From Paraglaciecola psychrophila 170 (lineage in GTDB: Bacteria > Pseudomonadota > Gammaproteobacteria > Enterobacterales > Alteromonadaceae): DNA of 64,000 nucleotides. The translations under genes were made by a program, and so were the position numbers. Within the stretch, counting starts at the first letter, position 1, and each line of letters starts with the position of its first letter. Below are positions 10,790-21,481 of this stretch, one piece after another. The notes under the pieces are model-generated. The model worked only from the letters and a program-made list of their open reading frames with translations, was not told the DNA's origin and ran no database searches. The DNA is taken from NCBI RefSeq assembly GCF_000347635.1, contig NC_020514.1, positions 620,001 through 684,000 on the forward strand. The letters run 5' to 3'.

Positions 10790-10815
10790 TGGTTTTTTAA
10801 TTTTTGGTGGTGTGT

Positions 10816-11727
10816 ATGGATGTCTCATTTGAACAGCTAAAAAGCATGGTTGTATTTGCTCAAGTGATTGAACAAGGTAGCTTAAGTGCAGCTGCTAAAC
10901 ATGTTGGACTATCTAGAGCGGTGGTCAGTTATCATTTGAAAAAGCTGGAAGCCCAACTTGAAGTTAAGCTTCTGAATCGTTCTACCCGCTCGATTAACCT
11001 TACTGAAGCTGGTCAAGCTTATTATGAACGCTGTCGCGTTATTGCTGAACAAGCGAGTGCAGCTAATCAGCAAATTGAAAACTTTAAAAACGAAGCGATT
11101 GGATTACTTAAAATCACCTGCCCAGTCAATATTGGCTTGCAGACTGTTGTACCAGCCCTTAATGCATTCAAGAAAATTTATCCTAAAATAGAGCTTGATG
11201 TCATGCTTACTGATGAAGTGGTTAATATTATGAAAGAGGGTATCGATTTAGCTATTCGTGGGGCACCTTTGCCTGACTCAGGTTTGCAAGCAACTAAACT
11301 TGCCACCCTACAAACGTGTCTTTGTGCTGCACCGGAGTACTTTCTTAAATATGGACGTCCAAAAAGCCCTGCTGATTTAAGTCATCATCAATGGGTGATT
11401 TATAAATTAACCCCGGTTGTCGTCACTCTAACCAAGGGCAATCGTTCGTTTAGTGTGACTACGAAAGGCGGCATTAGCACCAATAATGCGGCTGCACGTA
11501 CCGCGTTTGTTGAAGCGGGGCATGGCTTGGGACGTATTCCTACTTACGACGCTTGGCCAAAAGTGAAAGCAGGCACCTTAGAGACCGTGCTTGATGATTA
11601 TTCACTTAGCGACATCAATGTTTACGGGGTTTTTCCTCCTGGGACAGCCAACGCTAAAAAACTTAGGTTATTACTTAATTTTTTAAAAGAGTTTTTCAGT
11701 AGTCAAATTCACCTAAAAACAACTTAG
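10816..11727 (+). CDS. LysR-family transcriptional regulator
   Basis: 303 residues from the ATG at 10816 (MDVSFEQLKSMVVFAQVIEQ). A TTG four codons upstream also opens the frame, but the ATG has GGTGG at suitable spacing. A winged helix-turn-helix covers about residues 15-60 (GSLSAAAKHVGLSRAVVSYHLKKLE), then comes a substrate-binding domain of the CrgA/DsdC-like group. It is divergent from the DJ-1/yqhD genes, with a T-N11-A box between, so it likely regulates them in response to an aldehyde or redox signal. The inducer is unknown. Confidence 0.9.
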   Translation: MDVSFEQLKSMVVFAQVIEQGSLSAAAKHVGLSRAVVSYHLKKLEAQLEVKLLNRSTRSINLTEAGQAYYERCRVIAEQASAANQQIENFKNEAIGLLKITCPVNIGLQTVVPALNAFKKIYPKIELDVMLTDEVVNIMKEGIDLAIRGAPLPDSGLQATKLATLQTCLCAAPEYFLKYGRPKSPADLSHHQWVIYKLTPVVVTLTKGNRSFSVTTKGGISTNNAAARTAFVEAGHGLGRIPTYDAWPKVKAGTLETVLDDYSLSDINVYGVFPPGTANAKKLRLLLNFLKEFFSSQIHLKTT

Positions 11728-11973
11728 AAAAATTTAGGCTCGCTTCACAATCAGACAATGAGTGTATGCCTTACATTTAGTGTACTTTTTTGGTAAAGAT
11801 GTATAAAAATTCAGACCTACTTTGTATCTAAATCAGTTATTAAGTTAATGAGGGGCAAAGTCAGTTAATTGCTCATTACCGACATATGCAGACGCTTATT
11901 GACCTGCTTAAACTAACCTGATGTAGTCAAATAAATACCTAATATAAACCATTTTAATTATAATAAAGAAGGC

Positions 11974-12341
11974 ATGAATATGCTCATTTATGTCACCATC
12001 AGTGTCACAGATTTAGATAAATCAGAAGCCTTTTATAACGAACTATTAGCGCGAAAACGCTGATAAAAATGGATCGTATTATTTTTATGGGTAAAAGTAT
12101 GGCTGAACCATTGCTAGCCACTTGTACTCCCTACAATGAGGAACCACAAAACTGCGGTAACGGCAATATACTAGCCATCGCTCCGGGTTCAAAAGAAAAA
12201 TGTGATGAAATGTATCATCGCTCAATAGGCTTGGGCGCAACCTGCGATGGCGAACCTGGACAACGTATTCCTGATGTTTTTTATGGTGCGTACTTTCGTG
12301 ATCTTGACGGTAATAAAATAGTCTTTAATCACTTCGGTTAA
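11974..12341 (+). pseudogene. VOC/glyoxalase-family protein with internal deletion and frameshift
   Basis: ATG at 11974 (or 11980) after AAGAAGG. It begins MNMLIYVTISVTDLDKSEAFYNELLA, the classic first beta strand and helix of VOC proteins, then runs out of frame at about 12051-12056 into TGA TAA. The other frame resumes as AKTLIKMDRIIFMGKSMAEP and continues cleanly to FYGAYFRDLDGNKIVFNHFG, a full VOC C-terminus. A short non-triplet deletion near GCGCGAAAACG explains it. The 90-codon downstream piece alone lacks the first metal-ligand strand. Its position after the LysR gene suggests it once belonged to the carbonyl-stress module. Confidence 0.8.
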
Positions 12342-12779
12342 CTTCTCACAGGCAACTTCTTAATGGAGCATAATGAGGGTCGACTGGGCTCTCAAAGTGG
12401 GCTTTAATTTTTGTGGTTTCCTTATGGAAGGTCATCCCCCATCCCAAGTAAACGATAAGTGGCGTCGACATGTGATACGCGTTGTATGATATAAGGTACG
12501 AGACATGCGATAATTGCAGTAGATGTTATCTTCTTTGGCTTGTAACAGTGTTTTGATGAAGTAATCTGTACTTGTGAGCAGTAATTTAGAACCTATTTCA
12601 CTTCGCTGTATTAAGCTTTTTTTCTATAAAGTAAGCACTATGCAAGTTTACCTCGTTAGTTAAAAAAAGAGCTGTTGGGCAAAATTTGAACGTAATCAAT
12701 TTGTGCTATGAATTGATTTTCTTGGAACACATTGTGCATCCCCGTTGGGATTCAGATTGTTAGTTAATTAGGAATAGAC
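12342..12779. other. Intergenic; possible short coding remnant
   Basis: About 440 bases. Around 12400-12490 a short frame (GFNFCGFLMEGHPPSQ...) looks protein-like but has no start and matches nothing I recognise. The rest should hold the promoter of the OmpA-like lipoprotein gene. Confidence 0.3.
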
Positions 12780-13403
12780 ATGAAAAAAACTATGATTGCA
12801 GTGGCGTTATCAACCTTTATCTTATCCGGGTGTGCGTCTAATACTAGTAATACACAAAAAGGCGCTGGGATTGGCGCAGTTATAGGGGCCTTGGTGGGTA
12901 AAGGCACCGGCGATAATGATAAAAAACGTTATGTTTGGGGCGCAGCGTTAGGCGCATTAGCGGGTGGTGCCATAGGTAGTTATATGGATAAACAAGAAGA
13001 AGAGTTTCGGGAAGAACTCGCAGACAGTGGCGTAGAAGTGTATCGAGAAGGCGACAGCATCCGTTTATCGATCCCCGGTAATATTACTTTTGCTACAGGT
13101 AGCGATGCAATTGTAACGGGTTTTTATCCAGTCTTAGAAGACGTTGCAAAAGTGTTGAATCGTTACGACAAGACGAAGCTCAGTATCGAGGGGCACACTG
13201 ACTCTGTTGGCGATGTAAACTCTAATCGAAAATTATCGATGCAACGAGCAAACAGTGTAGCCGTTTACTTGCAAGCTACCAGTGTTGAAGCTAACCGTTT
13301 GCAGACGCTTGGAATGGGTGAGAGTAAGCCGATAGCAGATAATGCTACTGCTCAAGGTCGTCAAGCAAATAGACGTGTTGAGCTACGCGTCATCCCATTG
13401 TAA
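12780..13403 (+). CDS. OmpA-family outer-membrane lipoprotein (YiaD-like)
   Basis: 207 residues. A lipoprotein signal has the lipobox LSGC at about residues 16-19, then a glycine-zipper segment (GAGIGAVIGALVGKGTG and GAALGALAGGAIGSYMDK), then an OmpA peptidoglycan-binding domain (LSIEGHTDSVGDVNSNRKLSMQRA ... GRQANRRVELRV). It likely sits in the outer membrane and binds peptidoglycan non-covalently, like E. coli YiaD. The gene is intact and followed by a strong terminator. Confidence 0.9.
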   Translation: MKKTMIAVALSTFILSGCASNTSNTQKGAGIGAVIGALVGKGTGDNDKKRYVWGAALGALAGGAIGSYMDKQEEEFREELADSGVEVYREGDSIRLSIPGNITFATGSDAIVTGFYPVLEDVAKVLNRYDKTKLSIEGHTDSVGDVNSNRKLSMQRANSVAVYLQATSVEANRLQTLGMGESKPIADNATAQGRQANRRVELRVIPL

Positions 13404-13430
13404 CGTTAACTAAAAGTAACTTAATACAAA

Positions 13431-13462
13431 AGGTGGCTGTTTGGTACAGCCACCTTTTTTTG
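13431..13462. terminator. Strong intrinsic terminator, probably bidirectional
   Basis: Perfect 10-bp stem AGGTGGCTGT / ACAGCCACCT with loop TTGGT, followed by seven T on the plus strand and preceded by four A. It sits between the convergent OmpA-like gene and the RND pseudogene and can serve both. Confidence 0.9.
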
Positions 13463-13476
13463 TTTATAGCATAAAA

Positions 13477-16400
13477 TTAGTCAGTGATTTTTACTGGTAC
13501 GCAGCCGTTTTCATCCAACTTTTGCCCTTTAACGAACATAGACAGCTTTCTGCATAGTACATAAAAAACAGGTGTGAATATTAAGCCAAAGAACGTTACG
13601 CCTAACATGCCACTAAACACAGTGACGCCTAATGCCTGACGCATCTCAGCACCTGCACCCGTTGCGATAGCCAATGGGATAACGCCTAGAATAAACGCAA
13701 ATGAAGTCATAAGGATAGGTCGCAGCCTAAGCTTAGCCGCATCAACGACAGCCTCGTAAAGAGGCGTCCCTTGTTGCTCTAGATGGCGGGCAAATTCAAC
13801 AATCAAAATCGCATTCTTGCTGGCAAGCCCGACTAGAACAATCAAGCCCACTTGGGTCAGAATATTATTATCCATGCCCATTAACCACACCCCCGCAATA
13901 GCGCTGAGTAGACACATAGGCACAATCAGGATAACCGCTAAAGGTAAGGTCCAGCTTTCATATAGGGCTACCAATAATAAAAATACAAATACTACCGCCA
14001 TTATAAACGCGATGCTCGCTGAGTTACCGGCGTTTTGTTGCTGATATGCCAGCTCTGTCCATTCAAAACTGATGCCATCAGGTAATATTTTTGCAGCAAG
14101 TTTTTCCATGCTAGCAATGGCTTCACCAGAACTGAATCCCGGGGCGGTGCTACCTAATAAGTCTGCAGCGGGGTATAAGTTGTATCTAGGCACACGCGAC
14201 GGACCTGATTGGTTTTTGAACGTAACCACAGAGTTAAGTGGCACCATATCACCAGATGCATTTTTAACTCGAATCCGGCCAATGTCATCAGATGTCATTC
14301 TAAAGGGCGCATCGGCTTGAGCTGTGACTCTAAAGGTTCTGCCTAGGTAACTAAAATCATTCACAAAGGCGCTACCTAAATATATCTCCAGGGCACTAAA
14401 TACCTCTGATATCGGCACACCTAGACGTTCGACCCGTTCTCGGTCTATATCAACATAGAGTTGAGGCGTGTTGGTTTCAAACAAACTAAACACATTCTGA
14501 GTGGCAGGTGCTTGATTTGCCGCTCCAGCCAATTGCCACATTGCTTGTTCTAAAACGGGAAGACCACGACCGGCTCTGTCTTCAATCATCATTTTAAAGC
14601 CTCCGCCGTTACCAATTCCACGCACCGCAGGTGGCGGAATGACGACTACAAAAGCTTCTTTGATTTGTGACATCTGGTGTTGCACTTCTGCGAAAATTTG
14701 ATCGAAGGTTAAACCTTTTTCTGAGCGCTCATCAAAATAATCCATCATGGTAAAGATAGCTGCAGAATTAGATGCATTGGTGAAGGTAGCACCAGAAAAT
14801 CCAGCAAAGCCGACAGAGGTTCTAATGCCGTCAATGTTTAATAGTCGGTCTACTGCGTCTTTGACTACATCGTCAGTGCGAGACAAAGAAGCACCTGCAG
14901 GCAATTGAATGCTAACAATTAAGTAACCTTGATCTTGTGCGGGAATAAAACCTTGTGGAACAGAGGTAAACAAATAACCGGCCAATACCATTAGCCCTAC
15001 ATAGACAAGAGACATGAGTGCACCTAGACGTATGAGTTTGGCCGTTAGTCTTCCATATAGTTGCGCGGTTTTGTCCATCATCCGGTTAAAAGCAGCGCCA
15101 AGGCGAGTTAACAAACCAGGGTTTTGTTTAGTCGGCTCGTGGGGCTTGAGTAACACCGCGGATAACGCAGGACTTAAAATTAAGGATACCGCCACGGAAA
15201 TTAACGTGGCTACTGCGATGGTGATACCGAATTGACTATAGAATTGCCCTGAAATGCCACCGACAAAAGCCGTGGGCAAAAATACTGCTACCAACACCAA
15301 GCCTATCGCCATGACTGCGCCTCCTACTTCGCGCATGGTTTCACGTGCTGCTTGCATAGGCTTTTTACCTTGGGGATAATAAACGCTCCATGTTTTCGAC
15401 CACGACTATAGCGTCGTCTACCACAATGCCTATGGCTAGCACCAACCCAAACAGGGTCAGGTTATTCAGTGAAAACCCTAGGGCACTCATCACCGCAAAC
15501 GTACCAATGAGGGAAACTGGTATGGCGATAATCGGGATAATTGCCGCTCGCCAGTTTTGTAAGAAAACCAGTATCACCAATACCACTAAACCTATGGCTT
15601 CATAGATGGTGATTTCAACTGCATCGATTGACTGACTAATGAATTCGGTGGGGTTGTAGGCAATATCGTAGGCTAAGTCTGGTGGGAAGTTAGCGGATAA
15701 CGTCTCCATGATGCCGCGAATTGTCGCTGCGGTTTCTAACGCATTAGTACCCGGTCGCTGAAAAATAGGCATAGCCACGGCTTTTTTATCACCCAAATAG
15801 CCTCGTGTAGCATAACTTTCGGCGCCTAACTCAACTCTACCTACGTCTTTAAAGCGAACAATTCTGCCGCCAGTATTTTTGATAATTACATTGTTAAATT
15901 GTTCTGGCTCAACGAAGTCGCCCTTGCGTCTGCACACTGAGTTCAAAAGCAGTTTTGTCCTTGGGTAATAGGGGATTTATTTAAGGTACCACTGGCACTT
16001 GAATATTCTGACCTTGTAATGCACTAATTACTTCTGCTGCCGTCATATCGATTGAAGCTATGCGGTCTGGATCAAGCCACACACGCATTGAATATTGACT
16101 GGCTCCAAATACGAGTATGTTACCAACACCTTGAATACGCGCTAATTGGTCACGTACTTGTAACGTCACATAGTTGGCTATGTAGGTTTGGTCATAGGTG
16201 CCATTGGGTGAAAACATATTCACCACTAACATCAAGTCAGGTGAATTTTTAATAGTAGTTACACCGATACGTCGTACCGGTTCAGGTAAACGTGGTTCAG
16301 CGATTGCCACGCGGTTTTGTACTTGCACTTGAGCGGTATCTAAATCGGTACCTAACTTAAAGGTAACCGTGATGCTGACATTTCCGTCTGCGGTAGATTG

Positions 16401-16646
16401 AGAAGAGATATACAGCATGTTTTCCACACCATTTATCTGTTGTTCTAAGGGTGTGGCAACTGTTTGTGCAGCAATTTCGGCATTGGCTCCGGGGTAAGAC
16501 GCGGTCACCTGAATAGTCGGTGGAGCAACTTGTGGATATTGTTCGATAGGCAATGTTTGGTAAGCAAGGCTACCAATGATTAATACAATGATGGCTAAAA
16601 CAGACGCAAACTTAGGCCTGGAGATAAAAAACTGCGAAAAGTTCAT
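13477..16646 (-). pseudogene. RND efflux transporter (MexF/AcrB-like), at least four frameshifts
   Basis: Three adjoining frames of 221, 193 and 626 codons sum to the usual RND length of about 1040. The order is N-terminal TM and porter domain (MNFSQFFISRPKFASVLAII), a middle part with the DDAIVVVEN motif, and the C-terminal half (VGLASKNAILIVEFARHLEQ). Junctions show single-base indels: one base missing at 15995/15996 (VASGT), one extra C near 15959 (TQDQTAF), one extra base at 15917 (GRFVEPEQF), and one extra base near 15372-15375 (LLSQGKKPMQAARETM). The three lesions around 15917-15996 are within 80 bp. No single product could assemble a transporter. The adaptor upstream is intact. Confidence 0.9.
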
Positions 16647-16660
16647 GTGTCTATTCCCAG

Positions 16661-17773
16661 TTAGTAGCTGTATTGACTAGCAATATCGACTTGTTTCGGC
16701 GACACAACAGCCCCCGGTCGAGCACGCATCATGCCATTGACTAATATCCTGTCATTGGGGAGTAAACCTTCAGTAATAATCCGCAAATCTTGGGTCTGTA
16801 ACTCACCAGTGGAAACAAATTTACGATCTATCTTATTATCAGCGGTCACCACATAGATAAACTTACGTGATTGATCAGTACCAATAATAATATCGGGCAC
16901 CAACATAACAGACACATTCTCTTGGGATAACAATCGCATGCGACCAAATATGCCGGGTAAAATAAATTCACCTGGATTATCTAAAATAGCTCTTCCTTGA
17001 ATAGTGCCCGTGCCTTGATCCACTTGATTGTCAACAAAATCCATAACGCCAAAGTGACTAAACTCTTGCTCATCCTGCAAGCGTATTTGCACTGGATGGG
17101 ATTTAGTCCGAGAGCTCTCACGTTTGTCTAACTGGCTCAGGCGTATATATTTTAAAAGGTCTCGTTCACCTGCATCAAAATAGAAATGAATAGGATTCAG
17201 TGACACCACGGTGGTTAGCAATGTTGCCTCGTTGGTACCACCAGTCACAAGGTTACCTTCATTCACTAAATCTCTTGAAACAACGCCATCTATAGGTGAT
17301 TTAACCTCAGTGAACTCCATCTCCAATTTGGCATTTTCAAGGGCTGCCCAAGCGAGTTGATACTCATTGGTTCTGCTATCTACTTCTTCTTGAGATAATG
17401 AATTTTTACTGCGTAAATCTTTGCCTCTGTCCAACTCTTTTTTTGCTAATTCAAACCGTGATTCAGCACTTTTTAAAGCAATTTTGAATGGGCGTTGATC
17501 AATGATAAATAACACATCCCCTTTGTTGATTGATTGACCATCTTTGAATGTAGTTTGTTGTAAATATCCACTCACTCTTGCTCTGATTTGTGCTTGGTTG
17601 ACCGCAGCAAATCTCCCAGTGTATTCGTCCCATTGAGTAATTACAGCCAGAATGGGCTGGCTAACATCCACTTCGGGTGCCGGCATTTGTTGAGACTGTT
17701 TTTCAGTCTCAGAACAACTGTTAGTCAAAGCTATTAGCAATATGATTGATAGGTAAGAAATAGGTGAACGCAT
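16661..17773 (-). CDS. RND efflux periplasmic adaptor lipoprotein (MexE-like)
   Basis: 370 residues. A lipoprotein-type signal has Cys at residue 20 (ALTNSCSE). Lipoyl/barrel-sandwich halves flank an alpha hairpin: ARVSGYLQQTTFKDGQSINKGDVLFIID, helices about 100-160, then KSPIDGVVSRDLVNEGNLV. Beta-barrel and membrane-proximal domains follow. The family joins the inner-membrane RND pump to an outer-membrane channel. The start of the pump gene is 14 bp downstream, so they form an operon. No outer-membrane factor gene is present. The adaptor frame is clean although its partner is broken, so it may now be useless or serve another pump. Confidence 0.9.
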   Translation of the reverse strand: MRSPISYLSIILLIALTNSCSETEKQSQQMPAPEVDVSQPILAVITQWDEYTGRFAAVNQAQIRARVSGYLQQTTFKDGQSINKGDVLFIIDQRPFKIALKSAESRFELAKKELDRGKDLRSKNSLSQEEVDSRTNEYQLAWAALENAKLEMEFTEVKSPIDGVVSRDLVNEGNLVTGGTNEATLLTTVVSLNPIHFYFDAGERDLLKYIRLSQLDKRESSRTKSHPVQIRLQDEQEFSHFGVMDFVDNQVDQGTGTIQGRAILDNPGEFILPGIFGRMRLLSQENVSVMLVPDIIIGTDQSRKFIYVVTADNKIDRKFVSTGELQTQDLRIITEGLLPNDRILVNGMMRARPGAVVSPKQVDIASQYSY

Positions 17774-18561
17774 GAGTAAAGTCCTTAACGGGTCAAGCCG
17801 AGCGGGGTGGTGTAGGGTATATAAACAGAATTGCAGGAGTTGTTACTAAAAATTCAGAAGAAGATTAAACGCCATGTGTTTATGCTTGATTTAATAATAC
17901 ATACTAAATGGCCAGATAGCGCAAATAAAATGTACTGTTTTATCAAAAAATGACATAAAAAATGACTATGGATCATTACTGTAAATTAAGTGTGAACGCC
18001 TGTTTAAAGCCTTTAACAGATAATCTATTTTTGACCGTTGTCTTTTACACTATTCTTACAATTGCAGGCCCAGACTGACTGTGTTTTTATGTAATATTAC
18101 CGTCATAAAATATAACCAAGTCTATTACTTTGTTGTGGGCCAAGAAATCAAACCTTGTTAGTTTGTAAATTGAAGCCACTGATGTTTTGAACTGTCTGAG
18201 ATATTAGTCTGGAAATTGCAGATATACATAACCATCTTTAAAGAAATAAACTGAGCCAAAAAAACGATCTTGTTATCGATAGCTTTTAGTTGTAATGACA
18301 TCTCTCAATGTGGTCAACATGTTTGTTTTAAGCTGATGTCGAACAACACAATTAGGCTCAACTCAAATTTATGATACCAAGATTGAAAAGTTTAGTCGGG
18401 AGTAAAGCTTACAACAACTCCTTGATTTTGTTATTTTGTGATCTTGATATAACTGATTATCAGACAAGGTAACTTGCTAGAGGCTTAATCCAATGGTGTT
18501 GAGTAGTAAACTAAATCGCCCTTCTTAAATAACAGCCAAAAACCTAAGTAAGGAACATTTA
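17774..18561. other. Long intergenic region, nothing recognised
   Basis: Nearly 790 AT-rich bases between divergent genes. Both strands have stops in all frames at short intervals. No repeat or hairpin stands out. It is presumably the promoter region of the RND operon plus decayed DNA. Confidence 0.4.
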
Positions 18562-19423
18562 ATGAGACACATAATTTTCTTGGTGTGGTTTATAATATTT
18601 GGCCACTTTAAACTTATGGCTCATCAAGCTTCTGTCACTTATCTAGCAAATGAAGCGGTATTGATAACAAACGGTGATAAAAAGGTCTTGTTTGACCCCT
18701 TTTTTCATAAAGCATTTGGTATTTATCAGTTGGTACCAGAAGACACTCAACAGGCCATATTTACCGGTACACCCCCGTTCGATAATTTAACGGCTATTTT
18801 TATCAGCCATGCCCACGGTGATCATTTTGCTGCAGACGATGTATTGAAGTATTTATAGAAATACCCTGACACCCAACTAATTGCGCCACAGCAAGCGGTC
18901 ACAGAATTAATCACTTTGGCTGAAGCTAAGCAAATACTCCCTCAAGTGACCGGCGTTGAACTGGCATTTAATCAAGCACCAAAAAACCTTAGAGATAGCA
19001 GGCTTAGTCATTGATGCGGTACGTATACCTCACGCTGGTTGGCCCGGACGGTCACAGATTGATAATTTAGTGTTTAGAGTGACCCTAAAGAATCAAGGTG
19101 CATCTGTCACTGTTATGCATATGGGCGATGCCGACCCAGATGAAGAGCATTACCTGCCTTATAAAGACCATTGGCAAAAACGTATTAGCGACAAGGCATT
19201 ATCACCCTACTGGTTCTATTCTTCAGCTGAAGGCAGAAATATTTTAGCCGATATCCTCAATGTGAAAAAGAGCATTGGTATCCATGTGCCAATTGAAATT
19301 CCGAATCATCTTAAATCAAGCAGCGAAGACTATTTTTCTAAGCCCGGTGAGATGCGAAATATTGATAAGCCGCATAAGCATCGAATGTACATATATATTC
19401 TATTTTATCCGGAATTTAGGTAG
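18562..19423 (+). pseudogene. Exported MBL-fold hydrolase, stop codon plus frameshift
   Basis: ATG at 18562 starts a signal-like segment (MRHIIFLVWFIIFGHFKLMA), then VTYLANEAVLITNGDKKVLFDPFF and the metal motif ISHAHGDHF. A TAG at 18856-18858 interrupts VLKYL-KYPDTQLIAPQQAV in frame (Gln in the likely ancestor). The frame then slips near 18978-18985 (the KTLEIAGLVIDAV stretch is in another frame). The remaining 140 residues (RIPHAGWPGR..., MHMGDADPDEEHY, GIHVPIEIP) form the C-terminal metal site. Two lesions in otherwise family-like sequence indicate recent loss. Substrate unknown. Confidence 0.85.
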
Positions 19424-19456
19424 TCTAAGATTTGAATCGACTAAAAAGATACGAAT

Positions 19457-19936
19457 ATGAAAACACTTTTTTTAGCTCTCTTGATGATTGTATCAATAGG
19501 TTGTAACTCTACAGAGCAATCGCTGGCGAAATCTGAGCCCTTTACTGGCGTGATTTCAGAGAGTCAGCTGATTGAAGAATACCCGGAATTTCGTGCGGTT
19601 TATGAACAATACCAGCCTAGCTCAGCTGAAGTCGCAGCGGTACAGTCTTTATCGGGCAAGTCTCTGGTCGTATTATTAGGCACCTGGTGTCACGACAGTG
19701 AGCGTGAGGTGCCAAGGCTACTGAAATTATTGGATTTGTCTGGTGTCGAGTTGCAAAGCTTGTCGTTACACGGCGTTAATTACAACAAACAAGAACCCAA
19801 TGATTTACACAGAAAATATGACTTAAGGTACACACCGACCATTATTTTACTGCAAGGCGAAAATGAATTAGGTCGCATTATTGAAAAACCAGTGACTAGT
19901 TTGGGTGAAGATTTAGCCAGATTTGTCACTGAGTGA
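19457..19936 (+). CDS. Thioredoxin-fold lipoprotein with a single-Cys WCHDS motif
   Basis: 159 residues. The signal peptide ends in a lipobox (VSIGC, Cys at residue 16). The thioredoxin-like core reads LVVLLGTWCHDSEREVPRLLKLL near residues 72-95, with the cis-Pro region YTPTIILLQGENELGR. The usual CxxC is reduced to one cysteine followed by HDS, so it is probably not a dithiol oxidoreductase. It may be a peroxidase-like or binding protein on the periplasmic side. It starts 33 bp after the MBL pseudogene. Confidence 0.75.
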   Translation: MKTLFLALLMIVSIGCNSTEQSLAKSEPFTGVISESQLIEEYPEFRAVYEQYQPSSAEVAAVQSLSGKSLVVLLGTWCHDSEREVPRLLKLLDLSGVELQSLSLHGVNYNKQEPNDLHRKYDLRYTPTIILLQGENELGRIIEKPVTSLGEDLARFVTE

Positions 19937-20005
19937 GTGAACAACTTTTTGGTGCAAGTAGCCGTACTCAATTTTTCATCTAGCAATTTATAGTAGGAAT
20001 TAACT

Positions 20006-21379
20006 ATCCAATCACTCACTCCCAGCGATAAAGACCTTTGGTTTCTGCCATTAGGTGGAACCGGCGAAATAGGCATGAACATGAATCTGTATGGCCATGC
20101 TGGGCAGTGGTTGATGATGGACTGTGGCATCACTTTTAATAGTCCACTTTGCACAGAAGCAGAATCTAAAACTTCAGGACTACATAAACATGACGTTGTG
20201 GCTGCCGACCCTTGGTTTATTAGTCAGCGCAAAGAGCAGCTAGCGGGCATTGTGATCACTCATGCGCATGAGGACCATATAGGGGCTTTGCCTTATTTAT
20301 GGCGTCGCTTTAAATGCCCTGTTTACACCACCAAATACACTGCAGAAATATTGCGCCGCAAGCTTGCCCGTGATGGTCAGGGAGACAACATTCCGATCAT
20401 CGAAATAGAAAGTGGCGAGCGTGTGGATATTGGTGAATTTAACGTGGAATGGATGCTGATTACCCATTCATTACCTGAGCCTCATGCTTTTGTGATAAGA
20501 ACGCCAGCTGGCAATGTTTTTCATACCGCGGACTGGAAAATTGACCTCGCGCCGGTGACAGATAAACCCTTTAACGCCCATGCTTTTAAACGATTAGCCA
20601 AACAAAATATTTTAGCCATGGTTTGTGATTCAACGAATGCCACTCGCGAAGGACATTCTGTGTCTGAGCAGCAATGTTATACGGGCCTAAAACAAGCCGT
20701 CGCAAACGCGACAGGACGGGTTGTAGTGGGGTGTTTTAGTAGTAATATTGCGCGCTTGATTACCTTAGCAAAAATAGCCAAAGAAACAGGACGCTACTTT
20801 GCATTGTTTGGTCGGTCATTACAAAATACTGTTGGCGCCGCCAAAGCCACAGGGCATTGGCCTGATGATTTGCCGGTACTGGATGCGTTTAATGCCGGAT
20901 ATTTATTACCAAAAGAAGTGTTAGCCGTAGCAACAGGAAGCCAAGGCGAGCCCAGAGCTGCATTAAATCAACTCGCTAAAGACACCTATCGCAATGTATC
21001 CCTGGACGAGGGGGATCTTGTGATTTTCAGCTCTATTGTGATACCCGGCAATGAAACATCAATCGAGAACCTGCTTAAAGCCTATAAAGCCCGCAAGATT
21101 CAAACCTTGATGGCCGATGACTCAGAGCTACCTATTCATGCCTCAGGGCATCCATGTCAGGAAGAACTAAAACAAATGTACGAATGGGTGCGCCCACAAA
21201 TTGCTGTGCCCACTCACGGAGAAGCCGAGCATTTACAAGCCAATGCAGACATAGCCCGTTTAAGTCATGTGCCTATAAGTTTGACTGGGTTGAATGGCGA
21301 CTTGTTTATACTGGCTCCAGAGGTAAAAGTAATGAAGCAGGCGGTTAGATCAGGAAGGATCGCTTTGCAGCAATCTTAG
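20006..21379 (+). CDS. RNase J-like MBL/beta-CASP protein with a missing start codon
   Basis: The frame reads QSLTPSDKDLWFLPLGGTGEIG then MNMNLYGHAGQWLMMDCGITF, the conserved start of this family. The metal motif THAHEDHIGAL, the beta-CASP region (FGRSLQNTV, ATGSQGEPRAAL) and GHPCQEELKQMY ... VPTHGEAEHL are all present, about 458 residues in all. An in-frame TAG lies at 19994. Between it and the LGGTGEIG motif there is no ATG, GTG or TTG. AGGA at 19995-19998 sits 7 nt before an ATC at 20006, so ATC may be a mutated or rare start. Beginning instead at the ATG of 20075 would delete the conserved first strand. The family processes RNA 5' ends; activity here is uncertain. Confidence 0.7.
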   Translation: MQSLTPSDKDLWFLPLGGTGEIGMNMNLYGHAGQWLMMDCGITFNSPLCTEAESKTSGLHKHDVVAADPWFISQRKEQLAGIVITHAHEDHIGALPYLWRRFKCPVYTTKYTAEILRRKLARDGQGDNIPIIEIESGERVDIGEFNVEWMLITHSLPEPHAFVIRTPAGNVFHTADWKIDLAPVTDKPFNAHAFKRLAKQNILAMVCDSTNATREGHSVSEQQCYTGLKQAVANATGRVVVGCFSSNIARLITLAKIAKETGRYFALFGRSLQNTVGAAKATGHWPDDLPVLDAFNAGYLLPKEVLAVATGSQGEPRAALNQLAKDTYRNVSLDEGDLVIFSSIVIPGNETSIENLLKAYKARKIQTLMADDSELPIHASGHPCQEELKQMYEWVRPQIAVPTHGEAEHLQANADIARLSHVPISLTGLNGDLFILAPEVKVMKQAVRSGRIALQQS

Positions 21380-21481
21380 GGGTAATAACTCATGTCTAAC
21401 TTATTCAGTTAAAGAAAATGAGATTTTTAGACCTATGGACAGCTGCTTTGGGTGAAACAGTCCACAATAACTAGCTTATAA

